This document shows positions 1 through 7,417 of a stretch of 9,848 bases of DNA, piece after piece (position 1 is the stretch's first letter; the number at the start of each line of letters is the position of its first letter). Under the pieces are notes generated by a model. It saw nothing but the letters and a program-made list of their open reading frames with translations. It searched no databases and was not told where the DNA came from. This stretch comes from CAVYPR01 sp052145775 (lineage in GTDB: Bacteria; Actinomycetota; Acidimicrobiia; Acidimicrobiales; RAAP-2). The stretch is taken from contig JBKQNY010000207.1 in NCBI GenBank assembly GCA_052145775.1, positions 1 through 9,848 on the forward strand, read 5' to 3'. The position numbers and the translations under genes were made by a program.

Positions 1-386
1 CGCATCTCGTCGGCCGCCTTGTTGGTGAAGGTGATGGCCAGGATCTCCCAGGGGGCGGCGTCGCCGTTGGCCAGCAGGTGGGCGATGCGCCGGGTGAGCA
101 CCCGGGTCTTGCCCGACCCGGCCCCGGCCACCACCAGCAGCGGCCCGCCGCGCTGGACCACCGCCCGGCGCTGGGGCGGGTTGAGGTCGGCCAGCAGGTC
201 CTCGGGGTGGGTGAGGTGCAGCGGGGCGACGAGGTCGGGCGACGGCTCGTCGTCGGGCTGGTGGGGCGGGGCCGGGGGCGCGGGGTCGGGGGGGACCGAC
301 GGCGTCGGGTCGAAGCCGGCCGGCGGGTCGTCGTCGAGCGAGAACAGGCGGTCGTCGCCGAGCTCGGGGGGCAGGGCGGCCGTCAC
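1..386 (-). CDS. pcrA: UvrD/PcrA-type superfamily 1A DNA helicase, N-terminal part (3' end outside window)
   Basis: ATP-dependent 3'-5' helicase of the UvrD/PcrA/Rep family, which unwinds DNA in nucleotide-excision repair and clears recombination intermediates and stalled polymerases. The visible 128 codons begin at a GTG (386-384), the first usable start after the guaA stop. Residues 1-63 are Pro/Asp-rich and probably disordered. The family N-terminus follows: LNPPQRRAV at 68-76 (Q motif), Walker A GAGSGKT at 88-94, and motif Ia region AITFTNKAADEM at 117-128. No clear Shine-Dalgarno precedes the GTG. The start lies 34 bp after guaA on the same strand, so it may be the last part of the guaB3-guaA transcript. 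The family assignment is firm. Choosing PcrA over another UvrD paralogue is less sure because the C-terminal half is missing. Confidence 0.9.
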   Translation of the reverse strand, partial: MTAALPPELGDDRLFSLDDDPPAGFDPTPSVPPDPAPPAPPHQPDDEPSPDLVAPLHLTHPEDLLADLNPPQRRAVVQRGGPLLVVAGAGSGKTRVLTRRIAHLLANGDAAPWEILAITFTNKAADEM

Positions 387-420
387 CGGCCGGACGGCGC
401 GCCGCGGGCGCCCAGCGCGG

Positions 421-1986
421 CTACTCCCACTCGATGGTGCCGGGCGGCTTGGACGTGACGTCCAGGGCCACCCGGTTCACGCCGTCCACTTCGCCGATGA
501 TGCGCGAGGCGATGCGCTCGACCACGTCGTAGGGGAGGCGGGCCCAGTCGGCGGTCATGGCGTCGTCGCTGGTCACGGCGCGGATCACCACCGGGTAGGC
601 GTAGGTCCGGCCGTCGCCCATCACCCCCACGGTGCGCACCGCGGGCAGGACGGCGAAGCTCTGCCAGAGGTCTCGGTACAGGCCGGCCCGGCGGATCTCC
701 TCGACCACCACGGCGTCGGCCGCCCGCAGGATCTCCGCCCGTTCGGGGGTCACCTCGCCCACGATCCGCACGGCGAGGCCCGGGCCGGGGAAGGGCTGGC
801 GCCACACGATCTCGTGCGGCAGCCCCAGCTCCTCGCCGACCGCCCGCACCTCGTCCTTGAAGAGGAGCCGCAGCGGCTCCACCAGGTCGAAGTCGAGGTC
901 TTCGGGGAGCCCCCCCACGTTGTGGTGGGACTTGATGTTGGCGGCCTCGCCGGCCAGCCCGCCCCCCGACTCGATCACGTCGGGGTAGAGGGTGCCCTGG
1001 ACCAGAAAGCGCGGGCCGCCGCCGGCGGCGCCCGCCCCGAGGTCGACGGCGACCTCCTCGAAGATCCGGATGAACAGCTCCCCGATGATCTTGCGCTTCC
1101 GCTCGGGATCGGTCACCCCGGCCAGGGCGGCGAAGAACCGGTCGGCCGCCTTCACGTGGACCAGGTCGATGTGGAACTGGCGGTGGAAGGTCTCCTCCAC
1201 CTGGGCCGCCTCCCCGGCCCGCATGAGGCCGGTGTCCACGAACACGCAGGTGAGCTGGTCCCCGACCGCCTTGTGGACGAGGGCGGCGGCCACGGCCGAG
1301 TCGACGCCGCCCGACAGGGCGCACAGCACCCGCTCGCTGCCGACCTGGTCCCGCACCGCCGCCACCTGCTGCTCGATGATCGAGACGTGGGTCCAGCCCG
1401 GGGCGATCCGGCAGACGTCCTGGAGGAACCGCTCGAAGAGGTCGGCCCCCCGGTCGGTGTGGACCACCTCGGGGTGGAATTGCACCCCGTGGATCCGCCG
1501 CTCGGGGTCGAAGAGGGCGGCCACCGGGGCCTCGGGGCTGGACGCGGTGGCCACGAACCCGGGCGGCACCTCGGTGATGGCGTCGCCGTGGCTCATCCAC
1601 ACCTCGACCTCGGCCGGCCAGTCGACGAACAGCGGGGAGCCGCCCGACACCGAGAGCCGGGTGCGGCCGTACTCGCCGCGACCGGTGCGGGTCACGGTGC
1701 CGCCGAGCTGGGTGGTGAGGAGCTGGGCGCCGTAGCAGATGCCCAGCACCGGGATGCCGGCGTCGTAGATGGCGGGGTCGACCGAGGGGGCCGGTGTCTC
1801 GTGGACCGACTTGGGACCGCCCGAGAGGATGATCCCCCTGGGCCGCCGGGCGACCATCTCGGCCGCCGACATGGTGGGGGGGACGATCTCGGAGTAGACG
1901 TGGGCCTCGCGGACCCGCCGGGCGATCAGGCGGGCGTACTGCGCGCCGAAGTCGACGACCAGGACCGGGTCGTCGACCGCGCTCAA
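421..1986 (-). CDS. guaA: GMP synthase, glutamine-hydrolysing
   Basis: Converts XMP to GMP using ATP and glutamine, the last step of de novo guanine nucleotide synthesis, in the cytoplasm. Length is 521 residues, close to the roughly 525 usual for the family. The N-terminal class I glutamine amidotransferase domain has the nucleophile Cys84 in GICYGAQ and the His171/Glu173 pair in GVQFHPE. The ATP pyrophosphatase domain has its P-loop SGGVDS at 225-230, followed by the C-terminal dimerisation domain ending SKPPGTIEWE. The start is inferred as TTG (1986-1984): homology begins within a few residues, and no ATG or GTG lies near in frame. The TTG shares bases with the guaB3 stop (4 bp CDS overlap), which suggests translational coupling. 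Confidence 0.97.
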   Translation of the reverse strand: MSAVDDPVLVVDFGAQYARLIARRVREAHVYSEIVPPTMSAAEMVARRPRGIILSGGPKSVHETPAPSVDPAIYDAGIPVLGICYGAQLLTTQLGGTVTRTGRGEYGRTRLSVSGGSPLFVDWPAEVEVWMSHGDAITEVPPGFVATASSPEAPVAALFDPERRIHGVQFHPEVVHTDRGADLFERFLQDVCRIAPGWTHVSIIEQQVAAVRDQVGSERVLCALSGGVDSAVAAALVHKAVGDQLTCVFVDTGLMRAGEAAQVEETFHRQFHIDLVHVKAADRFFAALAGVTDPERKRKIIGELFIRIFEEVAVDLGAGAAGGGPRFLVQGTLYPDVIESGGGLAGEAANIKSHHNVGGLPEDLDFDLVEPLRLLFKDEVRAVGEELGLPHEIVWRQPFPGPGLAVRIVGEVTPERAEILRAADAVVVEEIRRAGLYRDLWQSFAVLPAVRTVGVMGDGRTYAYPVVIRAVTSDDAMTADWARLPYDVVERIASRIIGEVDGVNRVALDVTSKPPGTIEWE

Positions 1987-3146
1987 TGGCCCATGCCGAC
2001 GCCCTGCGACCGCTGGAGCTGCTTGCCCTCGGTCTGGAGGGAGGGGGCCACCATCACCTCTGCCTTCTGGAACTCCTTCACCGTCTCGTAGCCGCAGGTC
2101 GCCATGGCCGTCCGCAGGGCGCCGAACAGGTTCATCCGGCCGTCGTTCTCGTGGGCCGGCCCCGTCAGGATCTCCTGCAGGCTGCCGCGCACCCCGGTGC
2201 GCACGCGCGCCCCGCGCGGGAGGGTCGGGTGGAAGGTGGCCATGCCCCAGTGGAAGCCGCGGGCCGGGGCCTCGGTGGCCGAGGAGAGGGGGGAGCCCAG
2301 CATCACGGCGTCGGCGCCGCAGGCGATGGCCTTGGCGATGTCGCCGCCCTTGGACATTCCACCGTCGGCGATCACGTGGACGTAGACGCCGGTCTCGTCC
2401 AGGTGGCGCATGCGCGCCCCGGCCACGTCGGCGATGGCGGTGGCCTGGGGCACGCCCAGGCCGAGGACGCCCCGGGTGGTGCAGGCGTTGCCCGGGCCCA
2501 CCCCGACCAGCACCCCGACCGCGCCGGTGCGCATCAGGTGCAGGCCGGCCTGGTAGGAGGCGCAGCCGCCCACGATGACCGGGATCTCGAACTCGCGGAT
2601 GAAGAGCTTCAGGTTGAGCGGCTCGACGGTCTTGGAGACGTGCTCGGCCGAGACGACCGTGCCCTGGATCACCAGGAGGTCGAGCTCGGCGGCGAGGATG
2701 GCCGGGGCCAGCTCCTCGGTGCGCTGGGGGGTCACCGAGGCCGCCGTGGTGATCCCCGCCTCTTTCATCTGGCGGATCCGCTCGGTCACCAGCTCGGGGC
2801 GGATCGGCTCGGAGTACATCTGCTGCATCCGGGCGGTGGCCTTCTCGTCGTCGAGCTCGCGGATCTCGTCGAACAGCCCGGTCGGGTCGTCGTAGCGGGT
2901 CCAGAGCCCCTCGAGGTTGAGGACCCCCAGGCCGCCGAGGCGGCCCAGCTCGATGGCGGTGGCCGGGCTGATCACCCCGTCCATGGCCGCCCCCATGAGC
3001 GGCAGCTCGAAGCGGTAGGCGTCGATCTCCCAGCTGATGTCGACGTCCTCGGGGTCGCGGGTCCGGCGGCTGGGGACGATGGCGATGTCGTCGAACCCGT
3101 AGGCCCTGCGCCCCGACTTGAAGATGCCGATCTCGATCTCTGCCAC
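1983..3146 (-). CDS. guaB3: GuaB3, IMP dehydrogenase-family protein lacking CBS domains
   Basis: A 387-residue TIM-barrel protein of the IMPDH/GMP reductase family, closest in motifs to the actinobacterial GuaB3 group rather than the canonical IMPDH GuaB2. The N-terminus reads YGFDDIAIVPSRRTR (16-30). The nucleotide loop GVGPGNACTTRG (215-226) keeps a cysteine (Cys222) where IMPDH has its catalytic Cys. The phosphate-binding segment IADGG is at 259-263. There is no CBS-domain insertion, which explains the short length compared with about 490 for IMPDH. The GTG start (3146-3144) is chosen because GGAGGG sits 6 nt upstream and homology starts directly there. It overlaps guaA by 4 bp. The family is known for IMPDH chemistry in some lineages, while the mycobacterial member is considered inactive as IMPDH, so the activity here is open. 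Confidence 0.92.
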   Translation of the reverse strand: MAEIEIGIFKSGRRAYGFDDIAIVPSRRTRDPEDVDISWEIDAYRFELPLMGAAMDGVISPATAIELGRLGGLGVLNLEGLWTRYDDPTGLFDEIRELDDEKATARMQQMYSEPIRPELVTERIRQMKEAGITTAASVTPQRTEELAPAILAAELDLLVIQGTVVSAEHVSKTVEPLNLKLFIREFEIPVIVGGCASYQAGLHLMRTGAVGVLVGVGPGNACTTRGVLGLGVPQATAIADVAGARMRHLDETGVYVHVIADGGMSKGGDIAKAIACGADAVMLGSPLSSATEAPARGFHWGMATFHPTLPRGARVRTGVRGSLQEILTGPAHENDGRMNLFGALRTAMATCGYETVKEFQKAEVMVAPSLQTEGKQLQRSQGVGMGH

Positions 3147-3210
3147 AGCCTGCCCTCCGGCCCTCGTCCAGCCATCGCCAACCGCCGGGCCGACACGCCG
3201 ACGTGTGCCC

Positions 3211-3216
3211 ACGATA
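3211..3216 (-). promoter_or_regulatory. Possible -10 element for guaB3-guaA
   Basis: TATCGT on the minus strand fits the loose actinobacterial TANNNT -10 pattern. It lies in the 102 bp gap between the NUDIX gene and guaB3 and would give a leader of roughly 55-60 nt before the GTG. I see no convincing -35 hexamer, so this is only a candidate. Confidence 0.25.
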
Positions 3217-3221
3217 CCGTG

Positions 3222-3237
3222 CGGCCCGAGGGGGCCG
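3222..3237 (-). terminator. Short GC hairpin after the NUDIX gene
   Basis: CGGCCC-N4-GGGCCG forms a perfect 6 bp stem beginning 11 nt after the NUDIX stop on the minus strand. It has no U-tract. It may be a weak terminator or only chance in GC-rich DNA. Confidence 0.3.
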
Positions 3238-3248
3238 GTGACCGCCGC

Positions 3249-4004
3249 TCAGCCCTCGGATGTCACCCCGAGCACCAGGCAGACCAGCTCGAAGAGGATG
3301 CGGGCGGTGGCGCCCCAGACCGTCTCTGTGGCCACCTCGAAGAACCACACCGGGAAGGACCCGTCGGCCGTGCCGTCGCCTGCGCCCCCGGCCACGCGGC
3401 CCGGCACCGTCCAGCGCTCCTCGGAGAAGGCGCCGTCGGCCACCAGGTCGGCCAGGGCCACGTCGAAGACCCGGGCCACCTCGGCCTCATTGGCCGAGAG
3501 GGACGGCCGGCGGTCGAGCACCGCCACCACCGGCACGATCAGCGACGTCGAGGAGAAGGTGGCAAGCGGTCGGAGCCACCCGGCGGGCCGCACCGCGGCG
3601 GGGTCGAGGCCCACCTCCTCGGCCGCCTCCCGGCGGGCGGCCTCGAGGGGGCTCTCCCCCGGGTCGATGCGTCCCCCGGGGAAGCTCACCTCGCCGGCGT
3701 GGGACCGCAGCCCGCTCGAGCGCCGGGTGAGGACGGTGCGGGCCTCCCCCGCCTCCTCGAAGAGGGCCACCAGCACCGCCGAAGGGGCGGGCGGGCGGCC
3801 CGACGGGCCGTCGAAAGGTGCGGGCGCCGGGGGCGGGCCGGCCATCCCGGCCGCTCCGAGCGCCGCCTCCACCGACGCCACCGAGATCCCGCGGCGCGCC
3901 GCGGCCGGGAGCGACTCCCAGGGCCCCGGGGCGCCGGGCACCGCGGTGGGCGGCCTCCGCACGCGCTGCGGCGGTCCCGGCGGCGTGGCGTCGGGTGGTG
4001 TCAT
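3249..4004 (-). CDS. NUDIX hydrolase, probable CoA pyrophosphatase (NudL/NUDT7-8 type)
   Basis: A 251-residue NUDIX enzyme expected to cleave CoA or acyl-CoA to 4'-phosphopantetheine derivatives plus 3',5'-ADP. The Nudix box GX5EX7REUXEEXGU is intact at 111-133 (GRIDPGE ... REAAEEVGL). Just upstream is the segment VLTRRSSGLRSHAGEVSFPGG (91-111), which matches the extra motif that marks the CoA-pyrophosphatase subgroup. The ATG at 4004 gives about 75 residues of Ala/Pro-rich sequence before the core, longer than usual, and no strong Shine-Dalgarno is visible, so the true start might lie further in. The gene sits alone between groL and guaB3, with candidate hairpins on both sides. The exact substrate cannot be proved from sequence. 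Confidence 0.88.
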   Translation of the reverse strand: MTPPDATPPGPPQRVRRPPTAVPGAPGPWESLPAAARRGISVASVEAALGAAGMAGPPPAPAPFDGPSGRPPAPSAVLVALFEEAGEARTVLTRRSSGLRSHAGEVSFPGGRIDPGESPLEAARREAAEEVGLDPAAVRPAGWLRPLATFSSTSLIVPVVAVLDRRPSLSANEAEVARVFDVALADLVADGAFSEERWTVPGRVAGGAGDGTADGSFPVWFFEVATETVWGATARILFELVCLVLGVTSEG

Positions 4005-4046
4005 CGGGCCGTCAGGCTAGGGGACCCGCCGGCTTGCCCACGCGCT

Positions 4047-4072
4047 CCGGCCGGGCCATCTGGCCCGGCCGG
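4047..4072 (-). terminator. Perfect GC-rich hairpin downstream of groL
   Basis: CCGGCCGGGCCA-TC-TGGCCCGGCCGG is a perfect 12 bp inverted repeat with a 2 nt centre; the usable stem is about 10 bp with a 6 nt loop. It begins 29 nt after the groL stop on the transcribed strand. There is no U-tract, but actinobacterial terminators often lack one. The position fits the end of the groS-groL transcript. Confidence 0.55.
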
Positions 4073-4101
4073 TGGTGGCGCGTTCGGTCGAAGGGACCGA
4101 G

Positions 4102-5751
<1,650 letters not shown>

Positions 5752-5797
5752 GGTTGACGGTGCTCCTCTCGAGCTCTTCGGGGATAGACGGGCGACA

Positions 5798-5821
5798 CCG
5801 GCCCGGGGCGACCCGGGCCGG
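5798..5821 (-). other. Perfect intercistronic hairpin between groS and groL
   Basis: CCGGCCCGGG-N4-CCCGGGCCGG is a perfect 10 bp stem with a 4 nt loop, starting 11 nt after the groS stop. It is inside the operon, so it is more likely an attenuator, processing site or mRNA-stability element than a full terminator. It could set the GroES to GroEL ratio. Confidence 0.6.
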
Positions 5822-5832
5822 CTCCCGCGGGG

Positions 5833-6129
5833 CTACTTCTTCTGGAGCTTGGCCAGGACGTCGCGACCCGACAGGATCAGCAGGTCTTCACCGTCCACGG
5901 TGATCTCGGTGCCCCCGTACTTGGGGTAGACGACCGTGTCGCCCACGGCCACGTCGAGGGGGACCAGTTCGCCGGTGTTCTCGGCGCGGCGGCCGGGCCC
6001 GACGGCCAGGACCTCGCCCTGCTGGGGCTTCTCCTTGGCGGTGTCGGGAATGACCAGACCGGACGCCGTCGTCTCCTCGGACTCGCCGGGCCGGACGACG
6101 ATCCGGTCTTCGAGGGGGTGCAGCTTCAT
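5833..6129 (-). CDS. groS: 10 kDa co-chaperonin GroES
   Basis: The lid of the GroEL chamber. It has 98 residues, the family norm. It begins MKLHPLEDRIVV and contains the mobile-loop segment ESEETTASGLVIPD (16-29), followed by the core GEVLAVGPG and the closing strand region DLLILSGRDVLA. The ATG at 6129 is preferred over an upstream in-frame ATG at 6207 because AAGGAGG lies 9 nt before it and homology starts exactly there; the upstream ATG falls in the promoter. It is the first gene of the groS-groL operon, under a perfect CIRCE operator. Confidence 0.99.
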   Translation of the reverse strand: MKLHPLEDRIVVRPGESEETTASGLVIPDTAKEKPQQGEVLAVGPGRRAENTGELVPLDVAVGDTVVYPKYGGTEITVDGEDLLILSGRDVLAKLQKK

Positions 6130-6138
6130 CGGTTCGGG

Positions 6139-6145
6139 CCTCCTT
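6139..6145 (-). promoter_or_regulatory. Ribosome binding site of groS
   Basis: AAGGAGG, a near-perfect anti-16S match, lies 9 nt before the groS ATG and fixes the start at 6129. Confidence 0.85.
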
Positions 6146-6152
6146 GGCACAG

Positions 6153-6179
6153 TTAGCACTCTAGGGTTGCGAGTGCTAA
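6153..6179 (-). promoter_or_regulatory. CIRCE operator (HrcA binding site)
   Basis: TTAGCACTC-N9-GAGTGCTAA is an exact match to the CIRCE consensus. It lies directly downstream of and touching the -10 hexamer, covering the likely transcription start. HrcA bound here would block groS-groL until heat or misfolded protein titrates GroEL. The hrcA gene itself is not in the window. Confidence 0.97.
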
Positions 6180-6207
6180 TGCTAGCGGGAGTCGGCGGCG
6201 GCGGCAA
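6179..6207 (-). promoter_or_regulatory. Probable sigma-A-type promoter of groS-groL
   Basis: TTGCCG (6207-6202) and TAGCAT (6184-6179) on the minus strand each match 4 of 6 consensus positions and are separated by the optimal 17 bp. The -10 abuts the CIRCE element, the usual layout for HrcA repression. Confidence 0.6.
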
Positions 6208-6261
6208 CCGCGTCGGCGGCCTATCCTCGGCCGCCGGGACGAAGCCAAGGCGGGAGGCGCG

Positions 6262-6330
6262 ATGGTCGAGGGCGGCGGGACGGGCCGGACGGCCCCCGTT
6301 GGTGCGCCGCCTGCGGCCGCAGTGCGCTGA
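6262..6330 (+). CDS. Possible 22-residue leader ORF upstream of the SDR gene
   Basis: ATG at 6262 is preceded by GGGAGG (6252-6257) with a 4 nt spacer, the only good ribosome binding site near the SDR gene. It encodes a Gly/Ala/Pro-rich 22-mer starting MVEGGGTGR and stops with TGA at 6328-6330, only 2 nt before the GTG of the SDR. Translation of the leader may be needed to start the SDR by reinitiation. A single-base indel would instead fuse it to the SDR frame, so a sequencing error or frameshift cannot be excluded. The peptide resembles nothing I recognise. Confidence 0.35.
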   Translation: MVEGGGTGRTAPVGAPPAAAVR

Positions 6331-6332
6331 CC

Positions 6333-7238
6333 GTGGCCGAGGGACGTTCCACCCCCAAGGCCACGACGCGCCCGCCCCGGCGGCCCGGAGCCGCCCGCGC
6401 CGGCACCACCGGGGCCTCGCCCACCGCCCGCCGCACCCCGCGGGGCACCCGGCGCCGGGCCCGCGAGGGCCACGGCGCGCCGCCGGCCACCGGGGTGGTG
6501 GTGACCGGCGCCGCCTCGGGCATCGGCCTGGCCACCTGCCTGGCCCTGGCCGAGGCGGGGCGGCCCGTCGCCGCCTGGGACCTCGACGCCGCCGGGGCCC
6601 GGCGCATCGCCCGTCGCTGCGCCGAGGACCACGGCGTGGGCGCGGTCGGCCTCGGGGTGGACGTCACCGACACCGGTGCCCTCCCCGCCGCGGTCGATCG
6701 CTCGCTCTCGGCCCTCGGGCCGCTCGGCGGCCTGGTGCACTCGGCCGGGGTGGGCGGTCCCGCCCCGGTGACCGCGGTGGACGACCAGCTCTGGGACGCC
6801 GTGCTCGACGTCAACCTGCGGGCCGCGGCCATGGCCACCCGGGCGCTCCACCGGTCCCTGTGCGAGGCCGGCCCGGGGTCGGCCATCGTCTACATCTCGT
6901 CGATCGAGGGGCTCGTCGGCAACAGCTGGCTGGCCGCCTACTGCGCCTCGAAGGCCGGGCTCCTCGGTCTCACCCGGTCGGCCGCCCACGCACTCGGCCC
7001 CGACGGCATCCGCGTGAACGCTGTCTGCCCGGGGGCGGTCGACACGCCGCTGCTCGCCCCGCTGCTCGAGATCCCCGGCGCCCGCGCCTCGCTGGAGAAG
7101 AGGACCCCGCTCGGCCGCCTGGCCCAGCCCGACGACGTGGCCCGAGTGGTGCGGTTCCTGCTCTCGGCCGAGGCGGCCTACGTCACCGGCGCGTCCGTGG
7201 TGGTCGACGGCGGGCTCACCGCCGTGGGCGGCGTCTGA
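6333..7238 (+). CDS. Short-chain dehydrogenase/reductase (classical SDR, probably NAD(H)-linked)
   Basis: An oxidoreductase of the classical SDR family; substrate unknown. The cofactor motif TGAASGIG is at 58-65. Asp83, at the end of the second beta strand, suggests NAD(H) over NADP(H). The NNAG motif is altered to HSAG (136-139). The catalytic set is Asn161, Ser190, Tyr203 and Lys207 (YCASK). The C-terminus reads VTGASVVVDGG. The 301-residue length includes about 50 residues of Arg/Thr/Pro/Ala-rich sequence before the fold, which is odd: most classical SDRs start within about 10 residues of the glycine motif. The GTG at 6333 is the only start before the valine codons inside the first strand, and it lacks its own Shine-Dalgarno. 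It is the only clear plus-strand gene, divergent from groS and convergent with alkB. Confidence 0.9.
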   Translation: MAEGRSTPKATTRPPRRPGAARAGTTGASPTARRTPRGTRRRAREGHGAPPATGVVVTGAASGIGLATCLALAEAGRPVAAWDLDAAGARRIARRCAEDHGVGAVGLGVDVTDTGALPAAVDRSLSALGPLGGLVHSAGVGGPAPVTAVDDQLWDAVLDVNLRAAAMATRALHRSLCEAGPGSAIVYISSIEGLVGNSWLAAYCASKAGLLGLTRSAAHALGPDGIRVNAVCPGAVDTPLLAPLLEIPGARASLEKRTPLGRLAQPDDVARVVRFLLSAEAAYVTGASVVVDGGLTAVGGV

Positions 7239-7246
7239 ACCGGGCA

Positions 7247-7273
7247 GTCCGCGGTCGGACGCGCCGCGGCGCG
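7247..7273 (+). terminator. Two adjacent GC hairpins after the SDR gene
   Basis: GTCCG-N4-CGGAC (7247-7260) is followed at once by the 14 bp perfect palindrome CGCGCCGCGGCGCG (7260-7273). They start 8 nt after the SDR stop and could terminate it without a U-tract. Short palindromes are common in such GC-rich DNA, so confidence is limited. Confidence 0.35.
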
Positions 7274-7345
7274 GCCCAGGACGCCGCGTTGCGTGGCGCA
7301 CCAAGGAGCGATCACCCCACCATCGGGGCGGCCAGGTGCTCGCCG

Positions 7346-7365
7346 ACCTTCCATGCGTGGAAGGT
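7346..7365. terminator. Perfect hairpin between convergent SDR and alkB genes
   Basis: ACCTTCCA-TGCG-TGGAAGGT gives a perfect 8 bp stem and 4 nt loop, less GC-heavy than its surroundings and therefore less likely by chance. It lies 53 bp beyond the alkB stop and 107 bp beyond the SDR stop. It may be a bidirectional terminator or a protein-binding palindrome; no U-tract is present. Confidence 0.4.
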
Positions 7366-7417
7366 GGCGGTGCCGAGAGAGATGACGCCGGCGCCGTGTC
7401 GGACCGGGCCGGACCCG

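Noticed and set aside
396..412. GGCGC-N7-GCGCC hairpin after guaA as a terminator
   Set aside because: A short 5 bp stem only 8 nt after the stop, in extremely GC-rich sequence directly before the pcrA start; not distinguishable from chance.
19..2091. Long plus-strand open frame of 690 codons opposite pcrA and guaA
   Set aside because: It has low-complexity composition with no domain I recognise and lies opposite two conserved genes. Stop codons are rare in any frame of such GC-rich DNA.
3193..3206. ACACG-N4-CGTGT inverted repeat upstream of guaB3 as an operator or riboswitch stem
   Set aside because: Only a 5 bp stem and no wider structure I could support; likely chance.
421..3348. Apparent 975-codon fusion upstream of guaA
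   Set aside because: The guaA frame merely stays open through guaB3. The upstream part has no GuaA-like sequence, and guaB3 is intact in its own frame.
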